Under the pieces are notes generated by a model that worked only from the letters and a program-made list of their open reading frames with translations, had not been told where the DNA came from and made no database searches. Source: Lachnospiraceae bacterium (GTDB lineage Bacteria; Bacillota; Clostridia; Lachnospirales; Lachnospiraceae). From it: a stretch of 5,801 nucleotides of DNA. Shown here piece by piece: positions 5,757 to 5,801 of the stretch. Both the position numbers and the translations under genes were made by a program. Location: positions 1 to 5,801 of the forward strand of contig JAIKXK010000223.1 in NCBI GenBank assembly GCA_024684155.1, written 5' to 3'. The stretch's first letter is position 1; every line of letters starts with the position of its first letter.

Positions 5757-5801
5757 TCTTTTTTCTTTCTATAGTTTCCTTACCCTTTAAAACCTATTAC
5801 A

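Noticed and set aside
5730..5770. Dyad followed by a T-rich run on the plus strand, resembling a plus-strand terminator
   Set aside because: No plus-strand gene precedes it, the stem is AT-rich with an 11-base loop, and the T-run is interrupted.

Overview
The window looks like ordinary chromosome from a low-GC, anaerobic Gram-positive bacterium of the class Clostridia; Lachnospiraceae is plausible but not proven. The evidence is the AT-rich composition, strong AGGAGG-type ribosome binding sites, the secG-rnr-smpB-ssrA gene order known from Firmicutes, a tmRNA tag of clostridial type (AEDNLAYAA) and an NfnAB-type electron-bifurcating pair. Every real gene is on the minus strand, so transcription runs from high to low coordinates. 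I see no phage, insertion sequence, CRISPR array or defence gene, and no stretch over 300 bases lacks a gene.

Layout in the direction of transcription: (1) nfnA (5716-4826) and nfnB (4826-3444) overlap by one base and encode the two subunits of NADH-dependent reduced ferredoxin:NADP+ oxidoreductase. A perfect 8-bp dyad lies just upstream of nfnA, and a strong intrinsic terminator (3429-3401) closes the pair. (2) secG (3267-3025) has its own good promoter (TTGATA, 17 bp, extended TGCTATATT) and encodes the small subunit of the Sec translocon. An intrinsic terminator follows at once (3010-2982). (3) rnr (2955-811, RNase R) starts only 26 bases after that terminator. (4) smpB (726-265) follows after an 84-base gap holding a long imperfect hairpin. 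(5) ssrA, the tmRNA gene, starts at about 151 and runs off the left edge of the window. It has its own promoter (219-191) and a hairpin in its precursor leader.

The last three genes form one functional group. tmRNA and SmpB free ribosomes stalled on broken mRNAs and add a degradation tag to the unfinished protein. RNase R, which here has a long lysine-rich tail, is known in E. coli to be recruited to such ribosomes to destroy the faulty mRNA. NfnAB balances NADH, NADPH and ferredoxin in fermentative anaerobes and has no evident link to the rest. I did not find a novel system. The points most worth a second look are regulatory or terminal: the terminator set against the rnr start, the His/Cys tail of NfnA, the dyad before nfnA, and the hairpin in the pre-tmRNA leader. 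Two start codons are corrected here relative to the longest open frames: rnr (ATG at 2955) and secG (ATG at 3267).
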